DNA of 64,000 nucleotides from Caulobacter sp. RHG1 (GTDB lineage Bacteria; Pseudomonadota; Alphaproteobacteria; Caulobacterales; Caulobacteraceae), in assembly GCF_013181195.1 (NCBI RefSeq), contig NZ_SMZP01000005.1, positions 310,001 to 374,000 on the forward strand, read 5' to 3'. The position numbers and the translations under genes were made by a program. Below the pieces are notes generated by a model. That model was given only the letters and a program-made list of their open reading frames with translations. It was not told the origin of the DNA and did no database searches. Shown one piece after another: positions 20,527 to 31,400 of the stretch. Positions within the stretch are counted from its first letter, which is position 1. The number at the start of each line of letters is the position of its first letter.

Positions 20527-21207
20527 ATGAGCCTGCGCAACCCGCTGATCGCCGCCGTCGCCGTCCTGCTGCTCACCGCCGGAGCGGCCGCCCCCGCGCC
20601 GGCCGACGTCGAGATCCCGTTCGCGGCCCGGACGGCCGGCGACACCCTGGCGGTGCTCTATTCCGGCGACGGCGGCTGGCGGGCCCTCGACCAGAAGGTG
20701 GCGCGCCACTTGGCCGACAACGGCGTGCCGACAATCGGCGTCGACTCCCTGAACTACTTCCATGTCCGACGCTCGCCGGAGACCGCGGCCGCCGACCTGG
20801 CGACGGCCCTGCGCCGCTACGAGCAGCAGTGGGGACGCTCGAAGGTGGCGCTGATCGGCTATTCGTTCGGAGCCGACGCCTTGCCGGCGATCATTCCGCA
20901 CCTGCCGGCCGATCTGCGCGCCCATGTCGACCGCCTGGTGCTGATCGGGACCGGCCCCATGGGCGACCTGCAGTTCCATCCGGTCAGCTGGCTGGACATC
21001 GCCGCCTCCGACGCCTTCCCGGTCGCTCCGGCGATCGCGGCGCTGCAAGGGCTGAAGATCACCTGCGTCTATGGCGACAAGGAAAAGCACGACATCTGCC
21101 CCACCCTGCCCGACGCCCGGGTGGCCAAGGTTCGCCTGTCGGGCGACCACCACTTCGATCACGACTACTCGGCCCTGGGCGCGGCGGTGCTGACCGCCAG
21201 CCGCTAG
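20527..21207 (+). CDS. VirJ/AcvB-like alpha/beta hydrolase, exported
   Basis: 226 residues of the bacterial virulence protein VirJ (AcvB C-terminal) family, an alpha/beta hydrolase. A Sec signal (LIAAVAVLLLTAGAAA, cleaved near PAPA-DV) leads into VLYSGDGGWRALDQKVARHL, then SLNYFHVRRSPE, the nucleophile elbow GYSFGADALP, and a His in SGDHHFDHDY. Family knowledge: AcvB/VirJ act in the periplasm, and some members cleave lysyl-phosphatidylglycerol under acid stress. No type IV secretion genes are nearby, so a lipid-homeostasis role is the better guess. Its TAG stop shares the palindrome CTAG (21204-21207) with the stop of the convergent DUF3088 gene. Confidence 0.83.
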   Translation: MSLRNPLIAAVAVLLLTAGAAAPAPADVEIPFAARTAGDTLAVLYSGDGGWRALDQKVARHLADNGVPTIGVDSLNYFHVRRSPETAAADLATALRRYEQQWGRSKVALIGYSFGADALPAIIPHLPADLRAHVDRLVLIGTGPMGDLQFHPVSWLDIAASDAFPVAPAIAALQGLKITCVYGDKEKHDICPTLPDARVAKVRLSGDHHFDHDYSALGAAVLTASR

Positions 21208-21548
21208 AGCGGCGCGGCCAGCTCGTAGCGCGCCGCCAGCCAGCGGGTGATCGGGCGGGCGTCCGAGAGGAAGCTGAGACCGTTGGCGGACTGGATTTCG
21301 CCATGCGGGCCGGCGTCGGGAGCAGCCTGCGCCAGGATCAGGGTCGGAGCGTTCTGATGCTCCTCGCCCAGGCGCTCGACCAGGGGCGCGCGCGGACGGG
21401 CATAGTCGACATAGACGATGTCCAGCGCCTCACGCAGGTGCGGATAGGTCGCCAGATAGCCTTCCATCATCGCGCAGTCGGGGCAGAAGCGGCCTTGGCC
21501 TTCCTTCTCGAAGAAGGGGTTCAGCAGGTAGAGCGTGTCCTTGGCCAT
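21204..21548 (-). CDS. DUF3088 family protein
   Basis: 114-residue cytoplasmic protein of the DUF3088 family, predicted thioredoxin-like. The opening DTLYLLNPFFEKEGQGRFCPDC carries a CPDC pair at the position of a thioredoxin-type active site. The helix MMEGYLATYPHLREALDIVYVDY follows, and later NAPTLILAQ, which matches the cis-Pro region of that fold. The ATG at 21548 has AAGGA 8 bases upstream and is preferred to one at 21557. The C-terminus overlaps the convergent VirJ-like gene by four bases. No experimental function is known to me for this family. Confidence 0.8.
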   Translation of the reverse strand: MAKDTLYLLNPFFEKEGQGRFCPDCAMMEGYLATYPHLREALDIVYVDYARPRAPLVERLGEEHQNAPTLILAQAAPDAGPHGEIQSANGLSFLSDARPITRWLAARYELAAPL

Positions 21549-21574
21549 CGCGCGCATCCTTCCAGAAAAGCAAA

Positions 21575-21600
21575 CGGCCCCGGCGGTAACACCGGGGCCG
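21575..21600 (-). terminator. Hairpin upstream of DUF3088, possible second sucB terminator
   Basis: CGGCCCCGG / CCGGGGCCG, a 9-bp stem with an 8-base loop. On the minus strand it is followed by TTTGCTTTT. It stands between sucB and the DUF3088 start, in tandem with the next hairpin. Confidence 0.6.
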
Positions 21601-21609
21601 GATACGAAG

Positions 21610-21633
21610 AAGCCCGCCTGTGAGGGCGGGCTT
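21610..21633 (-). terminator. Intrinsic terminator of sucB
   Basis: AAGCCCGCC / GGCGGGCTT, a 9-bp perfect stem with a 6-base loop, followed on the minus strand by TCTTCG. It lies 11 bases after the sucB stop. Confidence 0.7.
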
Positions 21634-21644
21634 CTCGTGGTCGC

Positions 21645-22868
21645 TTAGAGGTCCAGCAGCAGGCGCTGCGGATCTTCCAGGGCTTCCTTGACCTTCACCA
21701 GGAAGGTCACGGCGCCCGCGCCGTCGACGACGCGGTGGTCGTACGACAGGGCCAGGTACATCATCGGGCGGATCTCGATCTTGCCGTTGACGACCATGGC
21801 GCGTTCCTTGATCGCGTGCATGCCCAGGATGCCCGACTGCGGCGCGTTCAGGATCGGGGTCGACATCAGCGAGCCATAGATGCCGCCGTTGGTGATCGTG
21901 AAGGTGCCGCCCTGCATGTCCTCGATGGCCAGGCCGCCGCTGCGGGCCTTCTTGCCGAGGTCGCCGATGGTCTTTTCGATCTCGGCCAGGTTCAGGGTGT
22001 CGGCGTCACGGACAACCGGAACCACCAGGCCCTTGTCGGTGCCGACGGCGACGCCGATGTCGTAGTGGTTCTTGTAGACGACGTCGGTGCCGTCGATCTC
22101 GGCGTTGACGTCCGGGATCGCCTTCAGCGCAGCCACGACGGCCTTGGTGAAGAACGACATGAAGCCGAGCTTCACGCCGTGGCGCTTTTCAAAGACGTCC
22201 TTGTACTGAGCGCGCAGGGCCATCACCGCGGTCATGTCGACCTCGTTGAAGGTCGTCAGCATGGCGGCGGTGTTCTGGGCTTCCTTCAGGCGACGGGCGA
22301 TCGTCTGACGCAGGCGCGTCATCTTCACGCGCTCTTCGCGCTCGTGCAGGGCGCGCGGAGCCGAAGCGGTCGGGGCCGGAGCCGGGGCGTTGGCGCGGGC
22401 TTCCAGAGCGGCCAGGGCGTCGCCCTTGGTCACGCGGCCGTCCTTGCCGGTGCCCGCGACCTTCGACAGGTCGAGGTTGTTCTCGGCGGCGACGCGGGCC
22501 GGAGCCGGGCTGACCGGAGCGGCCGACGGCGCAGCAGCGGCGACCGGGGCCGGAGCAGCGGCGGGAGCCGGCGCGGCCTTCGGGGCTTCAGCAGCCTTCG
22601 GCGCGGCGGCGGCCGGAGCGGCCGAGGCGGTCGCGCCTTCGGTCACGATACCCAGGACCGTGCCCGGAACGACCGTCGCGCCTTCCTCGGCGCCGATGGC
22701 CGAGAGCACGCCGTCGGCGGGCGAGGCCACTTCCAGCGAAACCTTGTCGGTTTCCAGCTCGACGAGGATCTCGTCCTTCTTCACGGCTTCCCCGACCTTC
22801 TTGGTCCAGCGGGCGACCGTCGCTTCGGTGACGGACTCGCCGAGGGCGGGCGTATTGATGTCGGCCAT
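21645..22868 (-). CDS. sucB: 2-oxoglutarate dehydrogenase E2, dihydrolipoyl succinyltransferase
   Basis: 407-residue core subunit that moves the succinyl group from E1 to CoA. One lipoyl domain (residues 1-75) has the lipoylated lysine in [11 protein letters not shown] (Lys42). An Ala/Pro linker (about 78-115) and a peripheral subunit-binding domain ([32 protein letters not shown], quoted only in parts: ARVAAENN and GTGKDGRV) follow. The catalytic domain ends with [13 protein letters not shown], whose His and Asp are catalytic. Length is normal. sucA lies 61 bp upstream on the same strand, and an intrinsic terminator follows the stop. Confidence 0.96.
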   Translation of the reverse strand: MADINTPALGESVTEATVARWTKKVGEAVKKDEILVELETDKVSLEVASPADGVLSAIGAEEGATVVPGTVLGIVTEGATASAAPAAAAPKAAEAPKAAPAPAAAPAPVAAAAPSAAPVSPAPARVAAENNLDLSKVAGTGKDGRVTKGDALAALEARANAPAPAPTASAPRALHEREERVKMTRLRQTIARRLKEAQNTAAMLTTFNEVDMTAVMALRAQYKDVFEKRHGVKLGFMSFFTKAVVAALKAIPDVNAEIDGTDVVYKNHYDIGVAVGTDKGLVVPVVRDADTLNLAEIEKTIGDLGKKARSGGLAIEDMQGGTFTITNGGIYGSLMSTPILNAPQSGILGMHAIKERAMVVNGKIEIRPMMYLALSYDHRVVDGAGAVTFLVKVKEALEDPQRLLLDL

Positions 22869-22929
22869 GGGGCTTTCCAGGTCTCTCTTGTTCGGTCCGG
22901 CGGGTTTCAGGTCTGTCCGAGGAGTCCGC

Positions 22930-25893
22930 TTACGCGAACGCCTCGTTCAGGAAGGTCTCGAGTTCTTTCAGGTGGCGGCTCATCAGGCCCGCGGCCGTCG
23001 AGGCCGAGGCCGGACGACCGACATAGCGGGCGCGCTTGGCCTTGATGTCCAGCTTGTCCAGCGTCAGCTCCATCCACGGATCGACGAAGGTCCAGCCGCC
23101 CATGTTCTTGGGCTCTTCCTGGCACCAGACCAGGTCGGCGTTCTTGAAGCGGCCCAGCACGTTCATCAGCGACTTCATCGGCCACGGATAGAACTGCTCC
23201 AGACGCAGCAGATAGATGTCGTCGCGGCCGGTCTTGGCGCGGTGATCGACCAGGTCGAAGTAGACCTTGCCCGAGCAGACGATGACGCGCTTGATCTGAT
23301 CGTCGCTCTTCAGCGTGATCCCGCCGACGTCGCAACCGGCCTCGGCGCCGTCCACCATCACGCGGTGGAAGGTCGAGCCCTCGGCGAAGTCGGCGATGTT
23401 CGAGACGGCGCGCTTGTGGCGCAGCAGGCTCTTGGGGGCCATCACGATCAGCGGCTTGCGGAACTCGCGGTGCATCTGGCGACGCAGGGCGTGGAAGTAA
23501 TTGGCCGGCGTCGTGCAGTTGACGACCTGCATGTTGTCTTCCGCACACGACTGCAGGAAGCGCTCGAGGCGCGCCGAGCTGTGCTCGGGGCCCTGGCCTT
23601 CATAGCCGTGCGGCAGGAGCATCACGAGACCGCTCATCCGCAGCCACTTGCGTTCGCCCGAGCTGATGAACTGGTCGATGACCACCTGGGCGCCGTTCAC
23701 GAAGTCGCCGAACTGGCCTTCCCACAGGGTCAGGGTGTTCGGGTCGGCCAGCGAGAAGCCGTATTCGAAGCCCAGAACCGCCTCTTCCGACAGGGCCGAG
23801 TCGATGACTTCGTAGTTGGCCTGACCGGGACGGATGTTGTTGAGCATCGTGTAGTGCTCTTCGGTCGTCTGATCGATGACGTCCGAGTGGCGTTGGGTGA
23901 ACGTGCCGCGCACCGAGTCCTGACCCGACAGGCGGACCGGCAGGCCCTCGTCGAGCAGGGTGGCGAAGGCCAGGTGTTCGGCCGCGCCCCAGTCGATGCC
24001 TTCACCCTTGGCGAACGCGTCGCGACGGTTCTCGATCGCGCGGCGCACGGTCTTGTGGGCGTTGATCCGTTCCGGGATCGTCGTGATCTGACGACCCAGT
24101 TCCTGCAGGCGGGTCAGCGGGAAGGCCGTCTTGCCGCGGCGATCTTCGTCGCCCGGCAGGGTCAGGCCGGCCCACTTGCCGTCCAGCCAGTCGGCCTTGT
24201 TGGCCTTGTAGCTCTTGCCGGCGTCGAATTCCTTGTCGAGGAAGGTCTCGAACTCGGTGACCCAGCTATCCGACTCGGCCTGGCTGATCACGCCTTCGCC
24301 CATCAGGCGATTGGCGTAGAGTTCACGCGTCGGCGGGTGGCCCTTGATCTTGGCGTACATGACCGGCGAGGTCATGGTCGGATCATCGCCTTCGTTGTGG
24401 CCGAAGCGGCGATAGCAGACCATGTCGATGACCACGTCCTTGCCGAACATCTGGCGATATTCGGTCGCGACCTTGGCCGCGAAGACGACAGCTTCGGGGT
24501 CGTCGCCGTTCACGTGGAAGATCGGGGCCTCGACCATCAGCGCCATGTCGCTGGGGTATGGCGACGAGCGCGAGTAACGCGGGCTGGTCGTGAAGCCGAT
24601 CTGGTTGTTGACGATGAAGTGGATGGTGCCGCCCGTGCGGTAGCCCTTCAGGCCCGACAGGGTGAAGCACTCAGCCACCACGCCCTGGCCCGCGAAGGCC
24701 GCATCGCCGTGCAGCAGCAGCGGCAGCACGTGGCCGCGGCCGGCGTCCGGCTGTTCGCGCAGGGTGAAGGCCTGCTTGGCCCGGGCCTTGCCGATCACGA
24801 CCGGGTTGACGATTTCCAGGTGCGACGGGTTGGCGGTCAGCGACAGGTGGACCTTGTTGTCGTCGAACTCACGGTCCGACGAGGCGCCCATGTGATACTT
24901 CACGTCGCCCGAACCCTCGACGTCCGAGGGGACCGACGAGCCGCCCTGGAACTCGTGGAAGATGACGTGGTAGGGCTTGCCCATCACCGCGGCCAGCACG
25001 TTCAGGCGGCCACGGTGCGGCATGCCCAGGACGATGTCCTTCACGCCCAGCGCGCCGCCGCGCTTGATGATCTGCTCCATGGCCGGGACCATGGATTCGC
25101 CGCCGTCCAGGCCGAAACGCTTGGTGCCGGGGAAGCGCTTGTGCAGGAACTTCTCGAAGCCTTCGGTCTCGATCAGCTTCTTCAGGATGGCGACCTTGCC
25201 CTCCTTGGAGAACACGATCTCCTTGTCGCGACCTTCGATGCGCTCCTGCAGCCAGGCCTTCTCGGCCGGGTCGGAGATGTGCATGTACTGGACGCCGACA
25301 TTGCCGCAGTAGGTGCGGCGCAGGATCGTCAGGATCTCGCGGATCGTGGCGGTCTCCAGACCCAGCACGAAGTCCAGGAAGATCGGACGGTCGTAGTCGG
25401 CCTCGGCGAAGCCGTAGGTGGCCGGATCCAGCTCGCTGGCGTCCTTGGGCGGATCAAGGCCCAGCGGGTCGAGGTTGGCGGCCAGGTGACCGCGCATCCG
25501 GTAGGCCCGGATCATCATGATGGCGCGCAGGCTGTCCAACGTGGCGGCGCGGACGGCTTCGGCCGAAGCGCCCGGGGCCTTGCCCTCGACAGCTTTGGCG
25601 ATCTTGGCTTCGACGGCGGGAGCAACGCTGGCCCATTGGCCGTCCAGGGCCGACAGCCAGTCGGGACGGGCGCTCGGCACCTTCTTGGGGGTCCAGGCCG
25701 GGTCCTGCGCGGCGCGCTTAACCTGGTCGGTCTGCTCGGCGAGGGTCGAGAAGAAGGCGTTCCACGAGGGATCGACCGATCCGGGGCTCTCCGCCCACTG
25801 GGCGTAGAGGTCTTCCACGAAGGCCGCATTGGCCCCGTAAAGGAAGCTGGTCTCGGTCAAGACCTGGTTGAGGATGCCTGCGTCGTCCGCCAT
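22930..25893 (-). CDS. sucA: 2-oxoglutarate dehydrogenase E1 component
   Basis: 987-residue thiamine-diphosphate decarboxylase that feeds succinyl groups to SucB. The N-terminal [17 protein letters not shown] segment, used to bind the E2/E3 core, is present. The ThDP region reads [12 protein letters not shown] and continues to [13 protein letters not shown], as expected. Substrate-binding His residues occur in [14 protein letters not shown] and YHMGAS. The C-terminal transketolase-like domain contains [16 protein letters not shown] and ends with the family [10 protein letters not shown]. Length equals the usual 930-1000. The 174-bp gap upstream, to sucD, holds the large inverted repeat described separately. 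Confidence 0.97.
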   Translation of the reverse strand: MADDAGILNQVLTETSFLYGANAAFVEDLYAQWAESPGSVDPSWNAFFSTLAEQTDQVKRAAQDPAWTPKKVPSARPDWLSALDGQWASVAPAVEAKIAKAVEGKAPGASAEAVRAATLDSLRAIMMIRAYRMRGHLAANLDPLGLDPPKDASELDPATYGFAEADYDRPIFLDFVLGLETATIREILTILRRTYCGNVGVQYMHISDPAEKAWLQERIEGRDKEIVFSKEGKVAILKKLIETEGFEKFLHKRFPGTKRFGLDGGESMVPAMEQIIKRGGALGVKDIVLGMPHRGRLNVLAAVMGKPYHVIFHEFQGGSSVPSDVEGSGDVKYHMGASSDREFDDNKVHLSLTANPSHLEIVNPVVIGKARAKQAFTLREQPDAGRGHVLPLLLHGDAAFAGQGVVAECFTLSGLKGYRTGGTIHFIVNNQIGFTTSPRYSRSSPYPSDMALMVEAPIFHVNGDDPEAVVFAAKVATEYRQMFGKDVVIDMVCYRRFGHNEGDDPTMTSPVMYAKIKGHPPTRELYANRLMGEGVISQAESDSWVTEFETFLDKEFDAGKSYKANKADWLDGKWAGLTLPGDEDRRGKTAFPLTRLQELGRQITTIPERINAHKTVRRAIENRRDAFAKGEGIDWGAAEHLAFATLLDEGLPVRLSGQDSVRGTFTQRHSDVIDQTTEEHYTMLNNIRPGQANYEVIDSALSEEAVLGFEYGFSLADPNTLTLWEGQFGDFVNGAQVVIDQFISSGERKWLRMSGLVMLLPHGYEGQGPEHSSARLERFLQSCAEDNMQVVNCTTPANYFHALRRQMHREFRKPLIVMAPKSLLRHKRAVSNIADFAEGSTFHRVMVDGAEAGCDVGGITLKSDDQIKRVIVCSGKVYFDLVDHRAKTGRDDIYLLRLEQFYPWPMKSLMNVLGRFKNADLVWCQEEPKNMGGWTFVDPWMELTLDKLDIKAKRARYVGRPASASTAAGLMSRHLKELETFLNEAFA

Positions 25894-25983
25894 TGTTGTT
25901 CGCCTTAGATCCGCTTGCTTACGGGAGCGCTACCGCAAGCCCGTAAATATAGTCTCTCAATCGCCCGGGCGCCCGTCGATAGG

Positions 25984-26050
25984 CGGGGCCCAGGTGATTT
26001 TTTCGGATCGTCGACTGGCGGTCGCAAAAAACCTGGGCCCCGCGCGGGGC
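25984..26050 (-). promoter_or_regulatory. Attenuator-like inverted repeat between sucD and sucA
   Basis: Perfect 12-bp arms CGGGGCCCAGGT (25984-25995) and ACCTGGGCCCCG (26031-26042) are 35 bases apart. Just inside them are T6 and A6 runs that can also pair (TTTTTTCG with CGCAAAAAA, one bulge). Overlapping the sucD-proximal arm is a second palindrome, GCCCCGCGCGGGGC (26037-26050), which on the minus strand is followed by CCAGG and T6. The two folds use the same bases and so exclude each other. This is either the sucCD terminator or a readthrough switch for sucAB. Confidence 0.6.
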
Positions 26051-26067
26051 GGGGTTTCGGTGTTAGT

Positions 26068-26952
26068 TTAGCCTTTGAGCACTTCCAGCAGGGTCTCGCC
26101 CAGCTTGGCCGGCGAAGGCGAGACGCGGATGCCCGCTTCTTCCATCGCCGCGATCTTGTCCTCAGCGCCGCCCTTGCCGCCCGACACGATGGCGCCGGCG
26201 TGGCCCATGTGACGACCGGGAGGAGCCGTACGGCCAGCGATGAAGCCGACCATGGGCTTCTTGCGACCGCGCTTGGCTTCGTCCTTCAGGAACTGCGCCG
26301 CTTCTTCTTCGGCCGAGCCGCCGATTTCACCGATCATGACGATCGACTTGGTGGCTTCGTCGGCCAGGAACAGTTCCAGCACGTCGATGAACTCGGTGCC
26401 CTTGACCGGGTCGCCGCCGATGCCGACAGCCGTCGTCTGGCCGAGGCCCGCGTTGGTCGTCTGGAACACGGCTTCGTACGTCAGGGTGCCCGAACGCGAC
26501 ACGACGCCGACCGAGCCTTCCGAGAAGATGCCGCCCGGCATGATGCCGATCTTGCACTGGTTCGGCGTCAGGACGCCGGGGCAGTTCGGGCCGATCAGGC
26601 GCGAGCGCGAGCCGGCCAGAGCCTTCTTCACCTTGACCATGTCCAGCACCGGGATGCCTTCGGTGATGCAGATGATCAGCGGGATTTCCGCGTCGATGGC
26701 TTCCAGGATCGAGTCGGCCGCGAAGGGCGGCGGGACGTAGATAACCGAGGCGTCGGCGCCGGTGCGGTCCTTGGCTTCGGCGACGGTGTTGAACACCGGC
26801 AGGCCGATGTGGGTCTGGCCGCCCTTACCGGGCGTGACGCCGCCGACCATCTTGGTGCCGTAGGCGATGGCCTGTTCCGAGTGGAAGGTGCCTTGGGCGC
26901 CGGTGATGCCCTGGCAGATGACCTTGGTTTGCGAACCGATCAGAACCGACAT
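26068..26952 (-). CDS. sucD: Succinyl-CoA synthetase, alpha subunit
   Basis: 294-residue CoA-binding and phosphohistidine subunit of succinyl-CoA synthetase. The N-terminal Rossmann part has [20 protein letters not shown]. The ligase part has [10 protein letters not shown], and the phosphorylated His lies in [20 protein letters not shown]. Its ATG immediately follows the TAA of sucC with no gap (TAAATG), so the two subunits are translated together. Downstream is the suc inverted repeat and then sucA, forming a sucCDAB-like cluster in which both halves of the 2-oxoglutarate to succinate segment are encoded. Confidence 0.97.
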   Translation of the reverse strand: MSVLIGSQTKVICQGITGAQGTFHSEQAIAYGTKMVGGVTPGKGGQTHIGLPVFNTVAEAKDRTGADASVIYVPPPFAADSILEAIDAEIPLIICITEGIPVLDMVKVKKALAGSRSRLIGPNCPGVLTPNQCKIGIMPGGIFSEGSVGVVSRSGTLTYEAVFQTTNAGLGQTTAVGIGGDPVKGTEFIDVLELFLADEATKSIVMIGEIGGSAEEEAAQFLKDEAKRGRKKPMVGFIAGRTAPPGRHMGHAGAIVSGGKGGAEDKIAAMEEAGIRVSPSPAKLGETLLEVLKG

Positions 26953-28152
26953 TTAGCGGGCGCCCTTCACAGCAGCGACGATCTTCTCGGCGCCGTCAGA
27001 CAGATCGTTGGCGGCGATGACGTTCAGGCCGCTTTCCGAGATGATTTTCTTGCCGAGTTCGACGTTGGTGCCTTCCAGACGGACGACCAGCGGAACTTGG
27101 AGACCGACTTCCTTCACGGCGGCGATGACGCCTTCCGCGATGATGTCGCAGCGCATGATGCCGCCGAAGATGTTGACCAGGATGCCCTTCACGGCCGGAT
27201 CGGCGGTGATGATCTTGAAGGCCGCGGTGACCTTCTCCTTCGACGCGCCGCCGCCGACATCCAGGAAGTTGGCCGGCTCGGCGCCGTACAGCTTGATGAT
27301 GTCCATGGTGGCCATGGCCAGGCCCGCGCCGTTGACCATGCAGCCGATTTCGCCGTCGAGGGCGATATAGGCCAGGTCGTACTTCGAGGCTTCGATTTCC
27401 TTGGGGTCTTCTTCGCTCTCGTCGCGCAGTTCCTTGATGTCCGGGTGACGGAACAGCGAGTTGCCGTCGAACGACAGCTTGGCGTCGAGAACCTTCAGGT
27501 GATCATCCGCGGTCACGATCAGCGGGTTGATTTCCAGCATGGCCATGTCCTTGGCCATGAACGCCGTATACAGCTGGTTCAGCAGCGAGGCGGCTTCCTT
27601 GGCCAGACCGCCGGTCAGGCCCAGGGCGTTGGCCAGGGCGCGGGTGTGGGTCGGCCACACGCCGGTCGCCGGGTCGATGGTGAAGGTGTGGATCTTCTCG
27701 GGCGTCGAGTGGGCGACGTCCTCGATGTCCATGCCGCCTTCGGTCGAAGCGACCACCGAGACCTTGCTCGAGGCGCGGTCAACCAGCAGCGACAGGTAGA
27801 ATTCCTTGGCGATCGCGGCGCCTTCCTCGATGTAGAGGCGGTTCACCTGCTTGCCCTTGGGGCCGGTCTGGTGGGTCACCAGCACGCGGCCGAGCATTTC
27901 CTCGGCGTTGGTGCGGACTTCCTCGACCGACTTGACGACGCGCACGCCGCCCTTGGCGTCGGGGCCCAGGCCCTCGAACTTGCCCTTGCCACGGCCACCG
28001 GCGTGGATCTGGCTCTTCACGACGAAGACCGACGTGCCCAGCTTTTCAGCGGCGGCGGCGGCTTCGTCCGGCGTGAAGGCGGCAAAGCCGCGCGGCACGG
28101 GGGCGCCGAACTCGGCGAGTACGGCTTTGGCTTGATGTTCGTGAATGTTCAT
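26953..28152 (-). CDS. sucC: Succinyl-CoA synthetase, beta subunit
   Basis: 399-residue nucleotide-binding subunit with an ATP-grasp fold. The opening [20 protein letters not shown] is the family N-terminus. [16 protein letters not shown] supplies nucleotide-contact residues, and the C-terminal [13 protein letters not shown] and [15 protein letters not shown] are diagnostic. Length matches the family. It is the first gene of the sucCD-sucAB cluster. The 294 bp upstream (28153-28446) must contain the promoter, which I could not define with confidence, and no other gene is visible there. Confidence 0.97.
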   Translation of the reverse strand: MNIHEHQAKAVLAEFGAPVPRGFAAFTPDEAAAAAEKLGTSVFVVKSQIHAGGRGKGKFEGLGPDAKGGVRVVKSVEEVRTNAEEMLGRVLVTHQTGPKGKQVNRLYIEEGAAIAKEFYLSLLVDRASSKVSVVASTEGGMDIEDVAHSTPEKIHTFTIDPATGVWPTHTRALANALGLTGGLAKEAASLLNQLYTAFMAKDMAMLEINPLIVTADDHLKVLDAKLSFDGNSLFRHPDIKELRDESEEDPKEIEASKYDLAYIALDGEIGCMVNGAGLAMATMDIIKLYGAEPANFLDVGGGASKEKVTAAFKIITADPAVKGILVNIFGGIMRCDIIAEGVIAAVKEVGLQVPLVVRLEGTNVELGKKIISESGLNVIAANDLSDGAEKIVAAVKGAR

Positions 28153-28446
28153 GAGGGCCCGGTCTCGACGACGGCTTTCTGAAATGTGGCCGGGTTATAG
28201 GAGCGCTGTTTCTCAGGCGCAACCGCACGAAGGCGATAAGGTGAGGCCTTGCGGGCTTCTTCTGGCCGAAAGGACATTCCCCGCGCCGGCCTGCACGCCC
28301 TGGGCACAAGCGTGCGCTGGGCGCGCCTACTGTTACCGGTCACAAAATCGACCTCCGACAGCGCCAAAAAATGGGCTGGATCAGCCGTTGTCGGATCCGG
28401 GAAACAGCTGACGGATCAGATTTGCTGATACCCGGACACTGGCGCC
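28153..28446. other. Intergenic region between sucC and the large glycosyltransferase gene
   Basis: 294 bp without a convincing gene. It should hold the sucC promoter (transcribed leftwards) and the end of the glycosyltransferase transcript. Weak dyads occur near its right end (ATCAG-ATTTG-CTGAT at 28415-28429, flanked by CCGGG/CCCGG), which may end the glycosyltransferase transcript. Nothing else is recognisable. Confidence 0.5.
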
Positions 28447-31400
28447 TCAGCCGTCGGGGGTCACCGATACCGTCGCGCGCCGCTCAAGCTTGCCCCAGCC
28501 GACCCGGCCGCCGCGAATGGCCATGACCACCGACTTGACCACGACATAGTACATCAGCTGGCGATAGCCGAACCGCTGGACGGGCAGGAACGGCAGGTCC
28601 GACCACGGCGCGCGCTTCTCCAACGCCATGCCCAGAGCGCCGGCCGAGAGGTCCACCGCGATGAAGATCGCCCAGTAGGCCAAACCCAGCAGCATGTCGT
28701 CGGGCCGCCACTCCACCGGATGGGCGATCGCGCCATACAGACCCGCGATCAGGCTCCAGACCACCGCCAGGTCGACCAGCGGCGCGGCCACGGCCAGGAT
28801 GATCTGGAACAGCCAGATCTGCGGCAGCGCCACGAAGCCCAGGACCGGGGTCTTCGTGCTGAACATCGCCCGGCGGTGCTTCCAAACGCACTGCAGCGTA
28901 CCGAACGACCAGCGAAAGCGCTGCTTGAGAAGACCGCCGACGGTGTCGGGCGCCTCGGTATAGGCGCGGGCCTCGGGGTCGAAGGCCACCTTCCAGCCGG
29001 CGCGCTGGCAAGCGATGGTCAGGTCCTGATCCTCAGCCAGGGTGTCGGACGGATAGCCGCCCAGGGCGTCGAGCACGCTCTTGCGCCACGCGCCCACCGC
29101 CCCCGGCACCACGGTGACCGCGCCCAGGGCCGACAGCGCGCGGCGTTCCAGGTTCTGGGCGGTGACATATTCCAGGGCCTGCCAGCGGGTGACGATGTTC
29201 AGGCGATTGCCGACGATGGCGTTGCCCGCCACCGCCCCGACGTCCGGATCCTGGAACCAGCGGGCCAGGCGGCCGATGGTCTCGGGCGGGAACAGGGTGT
29301 CGGCGTCCAGGGCCACCACATACTCGCCCCGCGCCACGGCCAGACCCTTGTTGACCGCTCTCGCCTTGCCGCCGTTCTCGAAGCTCAGCAGCGTCACGCG
29401 CGGATCATCGGCAAAGTGGTCGCGCACCTCGTCGGCCGTGCGGTCCTTGGAGCCGTCATCCAAGACCAGCACCTCCAGGTTCTTCCAGTCGCTCTCCAGG
29501 ATCCGCGCGATCGAGGCGGCGATCACCTTCTCCTCGTTGAAGCAGGGGATCAGCACGCTGACCAGCGGACCGTCGGCGCCGTCCAAGTCGGCCGGTTCCT
29601 CGTGGGTCCAGAAGCGGTGGACCAGGGCCAGGCTGGCCAGGAACACCAGCCGCGCGACGCCGAGGAAGATCGCGGTGATGAATAGGAAGGTCATCGCCGC
29701 CTGGGTCCAGCGGAAGAAGTCGAAGCCCAGGCGGTCCAGCGCCAGGTCCACGGCGGTGCGCGAGGTCGGCGGCATCACCTGCTGAGGGGTCATGCCGGCC
29801 AGATCGCCGACCGTGACCAGCCGATAGCCGCGGGCGCGGATCTGGTCGATCAGCCCCGGCAGCGCCGCGATCGTCCGGCTGCGGTCTCCGCCAGCATCGT
29901 GCAGCAGCACCACCTGCCCCGGCCGGTCGCCCGGATTGTCCAGGCGGTCCAGGGTACGGTCGATGATCTGGTGCGGCGTCGGCTTCTGCCAGTCGTCGGG
30001 GTCGATGCGCAGGCCCACGGTCATGTAGCCCAGGGTCTGGGCGATCACGAGCGGCGCCACCTCACGCGGGGTCGAGGGCTCGGCGTCGCCGAAGAACGGC
30101 GGCCGGAACAGGCGCATCGAGCGGCCCGTCAGCACCTCGAACAGGCGCTGGGTGGCGTTCAGCTCGACCTGCACCTGCGGCAGCGGCGTCTCGCCGATAT
30201 TGGGATGGGTCCAGCTGTGGCCGCCGACGTCGTGGCCCTCTCGGACCTCGCGCATCACCAGCTCGGGATGCTTCTGCATGTTCTGGCCGATGACGAAGAA
30301 GGTCGCCGGCGCCTGCTTGGCCTTCAGGATATCCAGGATCTTGGGCGTCCAGCGCGGATCGGGGCCGTCGTCGAAGGTCAGGGCCACGACGCCCTTCTTC
30401 TGGCCGTAGCGATCGATGACGTAACCGCTGGGGATGGCGTCATAGGTCTCGCCGGAAACGAGGCCGGTGTCGGGGTCGAACTCCAGGGTGCGCTTGCCGG
30501 GCGTCGGCAGCTGGGCGACCCGTAGCACCTCGCCGCCGCCGTCGAAGTCGACCCCCTGCCCGTTGGCCAGCGCCGTCAAGCCCGCCGCCGAGGCCTGGCC
30601 ATAAGGCTTGCCCAGCAGCGACCAGACGTCGGGATCCTCCATGCCCATCCGCCACAGGGCGTAGCCGCGCGGCTTCCAGGCGTCGGTGACCTTGACCTGG
30701 TTGAACAGGGTGACCGCGTCCAGGAACCAGACAACGTGATCGTCGCCGTTGTCGTCGGTGTAGCCGTAGGTCGGATTGAGGGCGTCGTCGTCCATCCGGA
30801 TCTTGGCGCCCGAATCCTGGGCGTTGCGCATGGCCTCGTGGAAGGTCGCCGGCGCCCCCGAGGCGTGACTGCCATCCTTGTTCAGCGTCCAGTCGTAGCC
30901 ATAGGCGCCCAGGGCCATGATCGTGCGAGACGGATCCAGGCTGGAGAAGCGTTTCTCCAGTTCGGCCTCGTACCAGTCCTGGCCGGCATTGGGGCCAGGA
31001 TCACCCAGGGCGTAGTGCTGGTCGTAGGCCATCAGCACCAGAGTGTCGGACGCCTGCTGCAGCCGCTTCAGCGGCCAGCCCTCCTCGTCGAACGGGGCGG
31101 TGACCCAGACCTCGCGGCCGGCGGGCTTCAGGACCGCGCGCGCCTCGTCCAGGAACTGCGGATAGGCCGCCAGCCCCTTGGCGGACAGGGCCTCGAAGTC
31201 GAAGACATAGCCGCCGTAGCCCTTGCGCTGGGCCAGGGCGGACAGGTTGTCGATCAGCTTGCGGCGGGCCAACGGGTCGGCCAGCAGGGCGTCAGCCAGC
31301 GGCCCGTCGAAGGCGGCGTTGGCCGAGTTGTGGACCAGGGGCAGCACCGCCGGATGGTTGGCGGCGGCGGCGATCCGCGCCGCGCCTTGCGGGTCGTCGA

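Noticed and set aside
22390..25908. A 1172-residue open frame on the + strand through sucA and sucB
   Set aside because: It is antisense to highly conserved genes and has the Gly/Arg/His-rich make-up typical of GC-rich antisense frames.
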